A stretch of 45,357 nt of DNA from positions 1-45,357 of IMG/VR virus record IMGVR_UViG_3300050821_009314; one strand, given 5' to 3'. Source of the stretch: a virus. The position numbers and the translations under genes were made by a program. Below are positions 32,051-40,791 of this stretch, piece after piece (position 1 is the stretch's first letter; each line of letters opens with the position of its first letter). The notes beneath the pieces are model-generated. The model saw only the letters and a list, made by a program, of their open reading frames with translations. It was not told the DNA's origin and searched no databases.

Positions 32051-32268
32051 TTTCCGCCCTCCAGTTCTTTAATCCGCGCCCCGGCCAGAATTCCCTTTGA
32101 ATCAAAGTCTGTTCGCTTTCCCGTGTGCGTGTCGATTACGAATCCGGTGTAATCTCCGCGATCTTGGCAGCGGCTTATTTCTCGGGCGATTACCTGCCAA
32201 TCGTCGGTTTCTGAATGTTGGTTAGGCCATTCGCTGGTAGTCATGTGGTATCGCGGTGAGTATCCCAT
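32047..32268 (-). CDS. hypothetical protein
   Basis: 73 residues; contains DWQVIAREIS and DTHTGKRTDFDSKG. ATG follows the upstream stop at once; an inner Met (MTTSEW) is also possible. Not recognised. Overlaps the next gene by four bases. Confidence 0.5.
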   Translation of the reverse strand: MGYSPRYHMTTSEWPNQHSETDDWQVIAREISRCQDRGDYTGFVIDTHTGKRTDFDSKGILAGARIKELEGGK

Positions 32269-33486
32269 TTAGTTTTTAGCCTCCAGTTGCTTCCGCGCTT
32301 CCAGTAGAGCCGCTTCTGCCGCGTCTTTTTCTTCGGAAACCATTGCCAATAATCGAGCTCTAATATCAGAACCGTCCTTGGCAGAGGCAAGCTCTGATTC
32401 CAGGCGCTCGATTTTTGCCTGCGCCAACTGCATCGTTTCATGCAGCCGATTCAGGGCGCGAAATTTCTCTTGATTTATCTCGTCCCTCTCCCGCCTCAGC
32501 TCGGCAACCAGCTTGAGAAGCCGCAAAACTTCAAAGTAAAGATCATTTGCAATGCCAGAAAATTTACCGCTCTCGGCATCTAGCATCTTGCGAATGGACT
32601 GCAGGTAATTTTCAGTTAATGGGCGCTCTGCTGTGGGGTCGGCGGCTGGTGGCTGCTTTTGGCAAATGTGGTCATCGCAAAATCTTCCGTTATCGCAGCA
32701 CCGGATTTCACCTTTGGCCTTCAATGGGTCGCGGCATGTCATCTGCCTGCCCATAATCACGGGTGCTCCGCATTTTCCGGGCTTGCAATAACACCCATGT
32801 GGCGCTCTATCTGAGGGCTTCCGCAATAGACTGTCCCGGCGCGGCTGCTCACTTACTCCTGTGGGCTGGGCATTTTTTCCAAATGCTTCATCCTGCCAGC
32901 AGCCTCTTTTTGCTGAACAAGAGTCAGGCGTGATACAGGTTTCACAATAGTCGAATACAGTCAGCAATACTTCATCTCTCTCAGCGAGAGATATGACTGC
33001 CTTTATTAGCCTACCTATACACCTGTTTGCTGATTTTATTTCGTCGTCCTGTTCGCGGGGCGACGGCCTTAATATGCCGGGAATATATGTATAAGACTTA
33101 TGGCAGATTGGGCACTCAGTCTGCTGCGGAACATCATCCCGTTCGCGCATTCTTTCCTCTTCACTTCTCATCTTCCGCTCCGCGTCTCCCTGTACTGGAG
33201 AGGGGCGTGGAGTATGAATTTTGCAACTTACGCAATATTGCGAAACTGAACAACCAAAGTCGCATTTTACGCACTTGGGGCAGATCACTACCGCGCCGGC
33301 CGATGGGATAATCTCTTTTTTGTCTTTGCAGAGCAAACAATTGGGGGCCGCTTCTACGCGGGGCTGGAAGGCCGGGCATTGGCAGTGCATACAATATGTT
33401 TGGATATCGCCCGGACTCGGTAATTTGTGTTGGCTCTGTTCGTGGCCGCATCCTTCATATCCGCATGTGGGTTTACTCGTCATCAT
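32269..33486 (-). CDS. multi-zinc-finger hypothetical protein with coiled coil
   Basis: 405 residues. At least five Cys/His clusters before residue 290 (CGYEGCGHEQ, CMHCQC, CLLCKD, CPKCVKCDFGC, CPICHKSY, CCDNGRFCDDH), followed by a coiled coil of about 110 residues (LAELRRERDEINQEKFRAL onward). It looks like an assembly of short zinc modules on a helical stalk; ligand may be nucleic acid or protein. Not recognised. Overlaps the next gene by 14 bases. Confidence 0.6.
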   Translation of the reverse strand: MMTSKPTCGYEGCGHEQSQHKLPSPGDIQTYCMHCQCPAFQPRVEAAPNCLLCKDKKEIIPSAGAVVICPKCVKCDFGCSVSQYCVSCKIHTPRPSPVQGDAERKMRSEEERMRERDDVPQQTECPICHKSYTYIPGILRPSPREQDDEIKSANRCIGRLIKAVISLAERDEVLLTVFDYCETCITPDSCSAKRGCWQDEAFGKNAQPTGVSEQPRRDSLLRKPSDRAPHGCYCKPGKCGAPVIMGRQMTCRDPLKAKGEIRCCDNGRFCDDHICQKQPPAADPTAERPLTENYLQSIRKMLDAESGKFSGIANDLYFEVLRLLKLVAELRRERDEINQEKFRALNRLHETMQLAQAKIERLESELASAKDGSDIRARLLAMVSEEKDAAEAALLEARKQLEAKN

Positions 33487-33616
33487 CTCTCCGATCTAAA
33501 GGGCAATGCCGCCCCGTGGCCTTGGGTTCACCATCCCGCAACTGTGGGCAGTCTGCATGTTCGCAATCACCATCACGGTCAGCATGACAAAATTCCTGTT
33601 CCGTGGCTTTAGTCAT
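33473..33616 (-). CDS. 47-residue Cys/His-rich protein
   Basis: ATG overlaps the upstream TGA. CHADRDGDCEHADCPQL and RHCPLD give a C-H-C-H-C-H-C set. A longer open frame upstream overlaps another gene and is not used. Probably zinc binding. Confidence 0.5.
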   Translation of the reverse strand: MTKATEQEFCHADRDGDCEHADCPQLRDGEPKATGRHCPLDRRDDDE

Positions 33617-33822
33617 CGCTTGGTTTCCTCCGCTCGCCGGAAATCGATGGGATATAGTTTGCGTTCTACTTCCACGGCGGCCAATATTCTTTGCCGCAAA
33701 TCGCTCTCGAAACACATACGGCATTGCGGTACACATTCGTTTTCGTCCTCACCATGGGCACCGTAAATACCTGCTTTATCGGCAACGTAGGTAATTACAT
33801 CTTGAAGAGTTTCTATCGGCAC
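33613..33822 (-). CDS. hypothetical protein with Cys cluster
   Basis: 69 residues from a GTG behind GAGGAGGGA; the ATG further up is in the previous gene. Middle motif CVPQCRMC. Ends basic. Overlaps neighbours on both sides by 4-10 bases. Confidence 0.52.
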   Translation of the reverse strand: MPIETLQDVITYVADKAGIYGAHGEDENECVPQCRMCFESDLRQRILAAVEVERKLYPIDFRRAEETKR

Positions 33823-34013
33823 TTCGTTCCCTCCTCTGGCCCACGCGTAGCCTGAATACATCCGCATCCCCAAATGGACTGGTACAAGCAACTGCACCGA
33901 GTGCAGACGTACATCGTCAAGGGCTTGGCTTTGTCCTCGCGGATAAGGGCTTCTACTTGCTGCGTGAGCTTGGCGATTTGATCGTCTATCTCTTGAATCT
34001 TCAGCGTGTTCAT
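33813..34013 (-). CDS. coiled-coil zinc-ribbon protein
   Basis: 66 residues. First 30 form a helix (IQEIDDQIAKLTQQVEALI), then CTRCSCLY and WGCGC, a four-to-five-Cys metal site. AGGAG site. Not recognised. Confidence 0.55.
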   Translation of the reverse strand: MNTLKIQEIDDQIAKLTQQVEALIREDKAKPLTMYVCTRCSCLYQSIWGCGCIQATRGPEEGTKCR

Positions 34014-34040
34014 TTGCTCTCCTCTGGCCCCTCAGGGAGA

Positions 34041-34067
34041 GGGGCGCGCCTTTTCGTAGAGCGCCCC
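34041..34067. repeat. GGGGCGC inverted repeat in a gene gap
   Basis: GGGGCGC (34041-34047) and GCGCCCC (34061-34067) enclose 13 bases. The hairpin lies in the 63-base gap after the 45-residue gene, without a U-tract on either strand. Perhaps an attenuator or RNA processing site. Confidence 0.4.
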
Positions 34068-34076
34068 TAGATTCCC

Positions 34077-34214
34077 TTATTTCATTTCTGTCAGTGCATG
34101 CTTTGCGTTGGCAGCATTCAAAGCGGCTTGAGAAAATCTCAAGGCGTCCTCTGATTTTTCGCTTTTGGTTGCTTTTTCAATCAGTTCTTCTACTTGCTTG
34201 TTTAGTTCACTCAT
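34077..34214 (-). CDS. 45-residue helical phage protein
   Basis: ATG at 34214 behind AAGGAG. It begins MSELNKQVEELIEKATKSEK and continues DALRFSQAALNAANAKHAL, a pattern I know from tiny proteins in many phage genomes. Single helix-turn-helix hairpin, function unknown. Confidence 0.6.
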   Translation of the reverse strand: MSELNKQVEELIEKATKSEKSEDALRFSQAALNAANAKHALTEMK

Positions 34215-34301
34215 GGGGTTCTAGCTCCTTAGAATGTTCAGCCGTTTGTTTTTAATTTCGGCGATAGGCTGATGTTTACCATCCGAAATCACATTTCATG
34301 C

Positions 34302-35282
34302 TTAACCTTCCGGCTTCTGAGATGGGGCGGCGAAGAATTGAGCGCGGACTTGTTCGGCAAATTTATCTGCATTACCCTTTGCTGAAAATACCCGCAACCG
34401 GAGATGACCTTCTCCAAGCACTACCTCAAATTGCGGATCACCCCATCCGTTTTCTCCCCCACGCATTAACTCTCGCACTTCAACAAGCGGCTGAGTCCGT
34501 GGCGCGGTAGGGGCCATTCGCTTAACCCGCTGGATGGCGTGATCTAACTCGACATGGCAGTCTTCAAGAAAATCAATCAAGCTGCCTAGGCGCTCAAACC
34601 CGACCTTCTTACCATCTTTCGTATCGTCTCTAAGTTGTCTAGCTATGTTGATAGCCGTATCGCCACGGAAGAATACTCCGGGCCAATCGTTATCGAATTG
34701 CACGTTGCCCGTTTCAATGCGTGGAAGCGGCTCTTGCTGCACAGTCGCTGCCTCGCCTCTAGCAATTGCTATCTCGGCTACCCGGATACATTCAGCAAGT
34801 TCAAAATACCAGTCCGCAAGCGCCCTATTATGATTTTTCTCCACGAAGCTAGAAGCCTCTATATTATTGTCTTTGTTGGAAAAATCCCTATGTCTAAGAT
34901 TAAGGTGTAGACACATTGACCTTCCACCTACCTTGATCTTTTTCAATGCGGCCAACATTTCTTTTTCCAATGGAGTCTGCGCATCACATGAGGGCGGCAT
35001 CTCCGGGCGCGGACTAGCGGCCTCGCATTTGGGAAGTTGCGATAGCTGCATTAGTAGGTTGCGCATCATATCTGGTTCTTCCTGCCAAAGTTCATCAACT
35101 GCCAACCTAGTAGCTTCTGGATCGGCAAGTAATTGATGCATGCACGCCATCATTTCGTGATATTCACTCTTCGGCTGCTCCTGTGAGGCTGGAGCGGATG
35201 AGGGTTCGTGACACTCACATCTGCATTGCGGCCCAGCGTATCCGCAAGAGGTTCCATTTCGGCAAGATTCACACATGTTCAT
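34302..35282 (-). CDS. hypothetical protein with N-terminal Cys cluster
   Basis: 326 residues; strong AAGGAGAAGTAG site. MNMCESCRNGTSCGYAG followed by CRCECHE makes a dense metal-binding head; then a disordered linker, a helical domain (about 40-200) and a beta-rich C-terminus. Not recognised. The 5' overlap with the previous gene is nil (stop and site share bases). Confidence 0.58.
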   Translation of the reverse strand: MNMCESCRNGTSCGYAGPQCRCECHEPSSAPASQEQPKSEYHEMMACMHQLLADPEATRLAVDELWQEEPDMMRNLLMQLSQLPKCEAASPRPEMPPSCDAQTPLEKEMLAALKKIKVGGRSMCLHLNLRHRDFSNKDNNIEASSFVEKNHNRALADWYFELAECIRVAEIAIARGEAATVQQEPLPRIETGNVQFDNDWPGVFFRGDTAINIARQLRDDTKDGKKVGFERLGSLIDFLEDCHVELDHAIQRVKRMAPTAPRTQPLVEVRELMRGGENGWGDPQFEVVLGEGHLRLRVFSAKGNADKFAEQVRAQFFAAPSQKPEG

Positions 35283-35501
35283 CTACTTCTCCTTAGCCAG
35301 TCTCCGGCTTCGCTTGCCTCCATTGTCTTTGCCGTCATGCCACGCATCGGGGCAGTAACCGCAATACCATAATTTGCTATCGACAACGCATTCCGCCTCT
35401 TTGCCGCGTTTAAAGTTCTTAGGCAACTTGACAGCAGCATCCCAAGCACTAAGCAGGCTTTTGGAGCCTCTATACTCGCTTCCGCAAGTGGGGCAACTCA
35501 T
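35283..35501 (-). CDS. zinc-ribbon protein
   Basis: 72 residues. CPTCGSEYRGSKS at the start and CGYCPDAWHDGK near residue 47 form a ribbon; C-terminus is basic. Start overlaps the upstream stop. Function unknown. Confidence 0.55.
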   Translation of the reverse strand: MSCPTCGSEYRGSKSLLSAWDAAVKLPKNFKRGKEAECVVDSKLWYCGYCPDAWHDGKDNGGKRSRRLAKEK

Positions 35502-35746
35502 AGCATCCTCTCGTCTTTAAACCAGCAAAATCTTTCGCGAGGCCAGTGGATATACTTGTGCTCCCCTGTAACGTGGTTGACGTATTGAGCTATAACCAGA
35601 ACGGTGTTATTAGCTGTCCAAAAGAAGTGCTTAACCTTCTCGAAAATAACCTGCACTGTGGAATCATCTCGATATAAGGTCAGCTTACGCATGGACGAAA
35701 GAGCTTTTAAGTCTTGCTGCAATATTTCTCGCGTAACTTGTTTCAT
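35498..35746 (-). CDS. hypothetical small protein
   Basis: 82 residues, alternating strands and helices (VQVIFEKVKHFFWTANNTVL), aromatic-rich, no Cys cluster. ATG overlaps the previous stop. Not recognised. Confidence 0.52.
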   Translation of the reverse strand: MKQVTREILQQDLKALSSMRKLTLYRDDSTVQVIFEKVKHFFWTANNTVLVIAQYVNHVTGEHKYIHWPRERFCWFKDERML

Positions 35747-35991
35747 ATCTGCGCTTTCTCCTTAGCCAGTTCACGGATTGCGGCGGCGATCTCAAAAGAT
35801 GTTTCCAGGGCAATGCCTGTAATTTCTGCTAGCTCGGCGCACTTCTCGAACGTTTCCTGCTGGATGATGGAGGCGAACGCCGCGAGATCGTCAACCATGC
35901 TTTCCTGTTTCGATTCAGCAGCGAAATTTACAGCCCGCTGCATTAACCCCTCATTTACTGGCTGGGTCATTTTGTCAGTCTCTGGCTTCAC
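35743..35991 (-). CDS. hypothetical helical protein
   Basis: 82 residues from a GTG behind AAAGGAG; the ATG at 35970 is the shorter option and a longer frame runs into the neighbour. All helical (AVNFAAESKQES, FEKCAELAEITG). Not recognised. Confidence 0.5.
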   Translation of the reverse strand: MKPETDKMTQPVNEGLMQRAVNFAAESKQESMVDDLAAFASIIQQETFEKCAELAEITGIALETSFEIAAAIRELAKEKAQI

Positions 35992-36010
35992 TGTGAATCT
36001 CCTTTCCAAT

Positions 36011-36178
36011 TTATTCCCGAATGTTTTCGTTAAGCTCGATAAGCTGCGCGAGAATCTCTCGCAGAAACCAAAGCTCAGAGCCTTCTTGAATATCTTCGCG
36101 GTGATAGGTTCTTCCGCCATTGTTCGTTATTGCGTAGGCTCTCATTTTGCGAACTTCATCCGCTGTTAAATTAGCCAT
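36011..36178 (-). CDS. 55-residue hypothetical protein
   Basis: ATG at 36178 behind GGGAGAAACG, overlapping the stop of the Lar-like gene. MANLTADEVRKMRAYAIT, then REILAQLIELNENIRE, a C-terminal helix that recurs in small phage proteins. Function unknown. Confidence 0.52.
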   Translation of the reverse strand: MANLTADEVRKMRAYAITNNGGRTYHREDIQEGSELWFLREILAQLIELNENIRE

Positions 36179-36449
36179 TCGTTTCTCCCTTCTGGGGTGC
36201 CGCTGCATTGCGTCTATTCCATCTAGCTATGGCCGTTTCTGGGCTGTAGTTAGCGATCTGCTGAATCTCACAATTGCCACACGACACAAAGAAATCGTCA
36301 GCATCAACCAAGTTATCCAGCTTCACATTGGTGCTGCCACAGAATGGACACGGCAAAAGCTGTTGAGATAATTTCTCTTTGGAATGCGGTCCACAGATGT
36401 AGCCCACAGAGTCGTCGCAGCTACAATCAATGTTTAACTTTTTAGCCAT
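36171..36449 (-). CDS. Lar-family-like restriction alleviation protein
   Basis: 92 residues. CPFCGSTNVKL, then VSCGNCEIQQ and SPETAIARWNRR: the two Cys pairs and the terminal AIxxWNRR of the Lar-like family. Rac-prophage Lar modulates type I restriction in E. coli, but many members in phages have no tested role. The ATG overlaps the upstream TGA by one base. Family clear, function inferred. Confidence 0.8.
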   Translation of the reverse strand: MAKKLNIDCSCDDSVGYICGPHSKEKLSQQLLPCPFCGSTNVKLDNLVDADDFFVSCGNCEIQQIANYSPETAIARWNRRNAAAPQKGETNG

Positions 36450-36802
36450 CACTCTCCGTCCTTCTGGGGTGCGGTGCTCAGGGCCGCCTCTGCGACTTCT
36501 TGCGCTTTCCGAAAGCATTCCGCCTCGCCCCACTCATTAAATCCACTGTACGTATCTGACGGATCTAATTGCTTGATCTTCTCCAGTGCCGCTCTCAGCT
36601 TCGCGTTCTGCTCTACTAGGGAGGCGTAAGAGTTGCGTCCGGTTAACCGTTTATCGTCAAGATCAAAGGCTGAGCAGCAGTTATCGCTATCGCTGCAAGC
36701 CAACATCAACACCAGCTCGCTCCCGCATTCGGGGCAAACGTCCTGTCCTGTCTGCTTTGCGTCACTCGCTTTTTCCTCGTTTCGGGGCTTCCCTGTGCTC
36801 AC
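36449..36802 (-). CDS. hypothetical zinc-ribbon and coiled-coil protein
   Basis: 117 residues from a GTG behind AAGGAG. CPECGSEL with a later CC pair forms a ribbon; SLVEQNAKLRAALEKIKQL is a short coiled coil. Frequently such proteins stand beside Lar-like genes. Not recognised. Confidence 0.55.
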   Translation of the reverse strand: MSTGKPRNEEKASDAKQTGQDVCPECGSELVLMLACSDSDNCCSAFDLDDKRLTGRNSYASLVEQNAKLRAALEKIKQLDPSDTYSGFNEWGEAECFRKAQEVAEAALSTAPQKDGE

Positions 36803-36812
36803 GGTTAGCTCC

Positions 36813-37181
36813 TTAAACTTCTTCAATGTCAATATCCCACGTGGCCTTAAGTAGCTTTTTCTTCAATCGGTAAACATCAGTTTTCATGCCCTTACAATCG
36901 ACTGTGTGTACCTGCAGGTCGGAATGATCCAGATACTGAAAGTCAGCTATGTATTTGCAGATCAATTGTCCATTTACCTCAATCCTGAATACTGGCTGGA
37001 GCTGCAATGCGCTGATCTTTTTGGACTTCTCCAGCAGCTTCAATGTGCCGTAATGACGCGCTTCTTTTTTGCTATCGAAGACAATTCCATCGGCGGTTCG
37101 TTCTGCCTTGCCAATATCATCAGTCCGCACCCTAAACTTGTTCCGCACAATTCCTGATTTTTTGGGCATCCTATATGGCAT
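36813..37181 (-). CDS. DUF1064 protein, nuclease-like
   Basis: 122 residues. FDSKKEARHYGTLKLLEKS followed by LQPVF, IADFQY and VDCKGMKT, then the C-terminal helix YRLKKKLLKA: the family's PD-(D/E)xK-like pattern (E, D, K in KEARH, IADF, DCKG). Members are thought to be phage nucleases, possibly in recombination or Holliday resolution. Start chosen at ATG 37181; GTG 37187 is possible. Confidence 0.78.
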   Translation of the reverse strand: MPYRMPKKSGIVRNKFRVRTDDIGKAERTADGIVFDSKKEARHYGTLKLLEKSKKISALQLQPVFRIEVNGQLICKYIADFQYLDHSDLQVHTVDCKGMKTDVYRLKKKLLKATWDIDIEEV

Positions 37182-37210
37182 ATCCACCCCACTTGCTGCG
37201 CTGAGAGAGT

Positions 37211-37480
37211 TCAGGCATTCGCGGCCTCACCTTCGTCTAAGTCGTATTCACTCAAGTGAACCCATGTGTCGTCTGCTATATCTCTTCCCATTGGTTCATA
37301 CGGGCAAGGACTTAAACAGAAAGAGCATCTGAGACCGTGATCTCCTGAGGTATCGGATATGTCCAACGTAATCTCACCTTCGCCAGTAGTAGCAGCAATT
37401 CTTGCCTCACAGCACTTAGACCACTCTGGCAAATGCTCCTCAGCTTTAGGCCGCGCCTTAACCAACTTATGTTGCTTCAC
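37211..37480 (-). CDS. hypothetical Cys protein
   Basis: 89 residues; Cys at CCEAR and CSFCLSPC form a possible metal site, acidic C-terminus. Its start overlaps the upstream gene by 14 bases. Not recognised. Confidence 0.52.
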   Translation of the reverse strand: MKQHKLVKARPKAEEHLPEWSKCCEARIAATTGEGEITLDISDTSGDHGLRCSFCLSPCPYEPMGRDIADDTWVHLSEYDLDEGEAANA

Positions 37481-37661
37481 TTTTCCCCCAATTGCTTGAC
37501 GCCATCAGCACCAATCCGCTTCTATGCCGCCAAAAATTACCTTCCTTGCTCGCTACGAAGTACCAGCCTGAGCCGTATATGCTGTCGTCCTTGAGCGTTA
37601 TCGGCTTCAGCTTTTCACCCTGTGCGCTGATCTTGTCGAGTTCCTTCTGGATCGGACTCAT
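37467..37661 (-). CDS. hypothetical protein
   Basis: 64 residues; beta-rich centre (GSGWYFVASKEGNFWRH). ATG overlaps the helicase stop by four bases. Not recognised. Confidence 0.52.
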   Translation of the reverse strand: MSPIQKELDKISAQGEKLKPITLKDDSIYGSGWYFVASKEGNFWRHRSGLVLMASSNWGKSEAT

Positions 37662-39049
37662 GCTTGGGCCGCCATTGCTTTGCCGTCGCGTGAAACTGCA
37701 ATTCCGTGATCAAGTTCGCGCCAAACCATTGTTTTTGCTTCATAGGTAACAGCGATTTCAAACGATGGGCCGTTTCTGTTTTTCCCGATAATCATGGCGT
37801 CGTTTCCGGTGTAGCGCATTTTGCCTTCAAAATCCTCCTGCTCACGCCAGAGCAATGCGACGACATGAGCGTCCTGCTCGATATTTCCGGACTCTTTCAG
37901 GTCGTGCATGGTAGGCTTCCGCAAGTTGGAATTCTTGGAAGTCTTTTCCAGACGTGCGAGCTGCGAGAGGCTGAGCAATGGAATATTCCCCGACTTCGCC
38001 AACTCGCGTGTGCACTCCGAGGCATTGTTAACCTGTTCGCGCAGATTGCTTCCAGGCGCTCTGAGTTTCTGCAGGTAGTCAGAGACGATTAGCTTTACCC
38101 CGCGAGCGGCCAGCATTCGCCCTCTTGCATACATCTCGCGGATTGATAGACCTGCAGTGTCGTCAATCCATAGCGGCCATTTTTTTATTTCCTGCAACGC
38201 TTCCAGAATGCGCGTGAATTCGTCATTGTTGAGGTTTCCGGGATTTCTCACCTTCCAGTGATTGATTCCCGTCATGGAAGCCGCCAAACGCAGCAGGAGT
38301 GATGGCGTGTCCATTTCCATTGAGAACCAACCCACAGGGTTATCTTCGAGGCAGTTTGTCTGTGTGACGTTCAAGGCGAAAGCTGTTTTGCCCGTTCCGG
38401 TGTCACCTGCTACCACGATGAGTTCTTTTTTGGCCAGACCGCCAAGGGCATAATCCAGCCGCCCGATTCCAGTGGGCAGCCCGATTGTTTTTGTTCCGGC
38501 ATGGAAGTGCTCAGAAAGGCCATGGCAAACTTCATCCACTGAACTGGAAACAGGCTTGCATCTGTCTTTCTGGGCGCGTTCTGTTATCCGGTTCAGGCTG
38601 TCAGTAAGATCGCCGATGATTTCCGCCGGCGTTTCGCGTTCGTAGGCCCTGGAAATCGCCGCTTGTGTGGCGTGGATAATCTTCCGCTGGTCGGCATTCT
38701 TCAGGACGATCTCGACGTATGGATCAATGTTTTTTAGCGGCCATCCCTGCGCGGGGCTAACCATGTCCGTGATGTATCCAAGTCCACCCATGGCATCCAT
38801 GCCGTCTTTGCCGACATGATCCCAGAGAACCTGATACTCAATCGGCTTTCCCGCTTCGTGAATTTCCAGCATGTATGTGAACAGCTTGCGGTGAGAATCA
38901 AGGCCAAAATCTTCAGCCTTCAGGCGTGATGCAGCCTGCAGAAAACATTCGTTTGGCTTCCGCTGGTCAAGAAAGATCGCTGAGAATATCTGGCGTTCTG
39001 TGTCCTGGCTAACGGGTAGCCCTTTATCGAGAATGTGATCTTGGTTCAT
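37658..39049 (-). CDS. dnaB: replicative DNA helicase, DnaB type
   Basis: 463 residues. N-terminal DnaB domain (about 10-110, with ERQIFSAIFLDQRK and GGLGYITDM), linker helix, then RecA-like core: Walker A GDTGTGKT (215-222), Walker B LIVSDYLQ, and a C-terminal region with DLKESGNIEQDAHVVALL and IIGKNRNGP typical of DnaB. It would unwind the replication fork of the phage. ATGA overlap with the initiator gene suggests an initiator/helicase pair. Confidence 0.95.
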   Translation of the reverse strand: MNQDHILDKGLPVSQDTERQIFSAIFLDQRKPNECFLQAASRLKAEDFGLDSHRKLFTYMLEIHEAGKPIEYQVLWDHVGKDGMDAMGGLGYITDMVSPAQGWPLKNIDPYVEIVLKNADQRKIIHATQAAISRAYERETPAEIIGDLTDSLNRITERAQKDRCKPVSSSVDEVCHGLSEHFHAGTKTIGLPTGIGRLDYALGGLAKKELIVVAGDTGTGKTAFALNVTQTNCLEDNPVGWFSMEMDTPSLLLRLAASMTGINHWKVRNPGNLNNDEFTRILEALQEIKKWPLWIDDTAGLSIREMYARGRMLAARGVKLIVSDYLQKLRAPGSNLREQVNNASECTRELAKSGNIPLLSLSQLARLEKTSKNSNLRKPTMHDLKESGNIEQDAHVVALLWREQEDFEGKMRYTGNDAMIIGKNRNGPSFEIAVTYEAKTMVWRELDHGIAVSRDGKAMAAQA

Positions 39050-39915
39050 TGGCCTAGCTGCCTTTTCATTTCCTCGTCCGCGTCCGCATTGCTGACTGGC
39101 TTTGAGGGTTTGGGTTTTTCAATCACTTTCGGTTTCCAGTACTGATCCAGTGGTGTCCTTACGAATTTAGGCAGCTTGTGAAGCCACTCTGAGGGGCGAG
39201 TGCCGCTCGAAATGCAATCACTTTTAGCGAGGTTTGAGAGGCAATTAAAAAACTCTGCGTCTGCAACTCCTGGCCATGCCTTGAGCAATTCAGAAAGCTG
39301 TCTTCCCTCTGCGCCGTTCCAAGGGCAGTCAGTTCCGGCCCATTCGCGGTACCAGTTTTGAATTGCTTCCTGATAGCGGGAGTGGCGGGTCTGGCATTGC
39401 GCTTTTGCGGTTTGGGAATTGTTCACTTCGGCTCCGCGAGCTTTGCGAGCGGAAGGTTTTTCTTTCCCTTCCTTTCCCTTCCTTTCCCCTTGGCCATCTC
39501 TACTTTCCGTGGGGCTCGCGTTATCGTTACGTGGCTCACGCGTGCTCGACGCGTCAACTGGTTGAAGAAAAAAGGTTTCCTTAGGGTCAGGTAAAATGCT
39601 CTTACTCTCTCTGTTATTTATTACTTGATGTGTGTGCCAAGTCGGGATAAACCCATAATCAGTCGAATCTACCCTGTACTTTTTAATGAAACCATGCGCA
39701 AACAACGCGTCGAGCACGCGTGAGAAATCAACCTCATCATGCGGAATAATGTCGGATTTGAGTTGGCGGGGCTTCCATTTGAACCTGCCTTCACGATCAC
39801 AGCAAGTCCATAGTCCGGCGAACGAAATCCTTATCGGCAATCCAGATGATTTCTCCAAGTCGAATAAATCCTCATGCTTAAAGAATTGCGGTTTTATAGT
39901 CCTGATTCGTGGCAT
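39046..39915 (-). CDS. phage replication initiator-like protein
   Basis: 289 residues. N-terminal RIRTIKPQFFKHEDLFDLE, GLWTCCDREGRFKWKPRQLK and winged-helix-like pattern are typical of phage proteins that bind the origin and load the helicase. The C-terminus (about 190-289) is a second helical domain. Sequence between has low complexity (KGKEGKEK). Directly upstream of dnaB. Confidence 0.8.
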   Translation of the reverse strand: MPRIRTIKPQFFKHEDLFDLEKSSGLPIRISFAGLWTCCDREGRFKWKPRQLKSDIIPHDEVDFSRVLDALFAHGFIKKYRVDSTDYGFIPTWHTHQVINNRESKSILPDPKETFFLQPVDASSTREPRNDNASPTESRDGQGERKGKEGKEKPSARKARGAEVNNSQTAKAQCQTRHSRYQEAIQNWYREWAGTDCPWNGAEGRQLSELLKAWPGVADAEFFNCLSNLAKSDCISSGTRPSEWLHKLPKFVRTPLDQYWKPKVIEKPKPSKPVSNADADEEMKRQLGQ

Positions 39916-40230
39916 CTATCTAACACCATGGCGCTTAGGTTGCTTACCCGTGGCCTTGCTCCGGTTGCAACGCCTGCAAGCTAAAACTATGTTTTCCGGG
40001 AGAGACGATCCTCCATTAAATTCACAGCTGTAATGGTCTAATTCCAATCCCTGAAAATGAACCCACCTAGCTGGTTCGCCAGAGCGCTTACGGGTCCAAT
40101 TAATAGTTCCAGTCTTAGGACAATAATGGCACTTTGCCTCCGTTCTACCTCCGGGCAAGCATCCGTATCTAATTGCCACGGCAATGCGTGTCGCCTGTGG
40201 TATGGGTCTCTTTTTATAAATTCGTGGCAT
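39916..40230 (-). CDS. HNH endonuclease-like protein
   Basis: 104 residues. CHYCPKTG, LELDHYSCEFNGGSS, NIVLACRRCNRSK: the complete Cys4-type HNH motif with Asp-His and Asn-x-x-x-x-Cys. Small size is typical of phage HNH nucleases. It ends one base before the initiator ATG. Confidence 0.82.
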   Translation of the reverse strand: MPRIYKKRPIPQATRIAVAIRYGCLPGGRTEAKCHYCPKTGTINWTRKRSGEPARWVHFQGLELDHYSCEFNGGSSLPENIVLACRRCNRSKATGKQPKRHGVR

Positions 40231-40417
40231 GAGGTACTTCGTCTCCGCCTGATTCGATTGAGTTTTCCACTGCCATAAAAAGCCGTTCTTTCGCCAGTTC
40301 CATCTGGGCTAATATCAGGCACAGATCAGCATCGTCCTGGTGCTCATCCATGTAGAGCACGGCGTTCAATAATGCCGACCTGATACCTGAAAGTTTCACT
40401 ACTGCTTCTTTCTCCAT
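40214..40417 (-). CDS. hypothetical helical protein
   Basis: 67 residues, two or three helices (IRSALLNAVLYMDEHQDD, MELAKERLFMAVE). Overlaps neighbours by 17-19 bases. Not recognised. Confidence 0.5.
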   Translation of the reverse strand: MEKEAVVKLSGIRSALLNAVLYMDEHQDDADLCLILAQMELAKERLFMAVENSIESGGDEVPHATNL

Positions 40418-40791
40418 TCTGCTTTTGGGCAGGCTTTAGGGTTGTGCCTCTTGTCGTGGCAATCTTTGCAGCTTGCTATTGAGCACTTCGGGTCAAGGCA
40501 ATCGCATTTATTGGCTGCATGACGTGCGTGGCTCCATTCGGTTGCACGGTTATTGCAGCGGCCATACTCAATTTCACCGTTAAACCAGAACCTTCTGTAT
40601 GGAACTAAGTCCTCACATTTTCCGCCTGCACGGGCAAAAATCTCTTCCCTCCGCTTCGCTCTGGCTGCTCCGTATAGCCTGATGCGCTTATGCTCAAGCC
40701 CTGAGCGTTCAGAATGCACGGCGCGAGGCTTACTCCGTTTCTTGCGTGGAGGCTTGCTACGGGGCAACGTATTAAGTTTCAGGAAGGTCAC
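40399..40791 (-). CDS. HNH-like zinc protein
   Basis: 130 residues from a GTG overlapping the upstream TGA. Basic N-terminus, then an EEIFARAGGKCEDL helix, CNNRATEWSHARH and two Cys pairs up to CKDCHDKRHN. Follows the broader HNH layout with EWSH in place of the typical EVDH. Could be an inactive or structural relative. Confidence 0.62.
   Translation of the reverse strand: MTFLKLNTLPRSKPPRKKRSKPRAVHSERSGLEHKRIRLYGAARAKRREEIFARAGGKCEDLVPYRRFWFNGEIEYGRCNNRATEWSHARHAANKCDCLDPKCSIASCKDCHDKRHNPKACPKAEWRKKQ

Noticed and set aside
34041-34067. Rho-independent terminator
   Set aside because: The stem is GC-rich but neither strand has a following U-tract.
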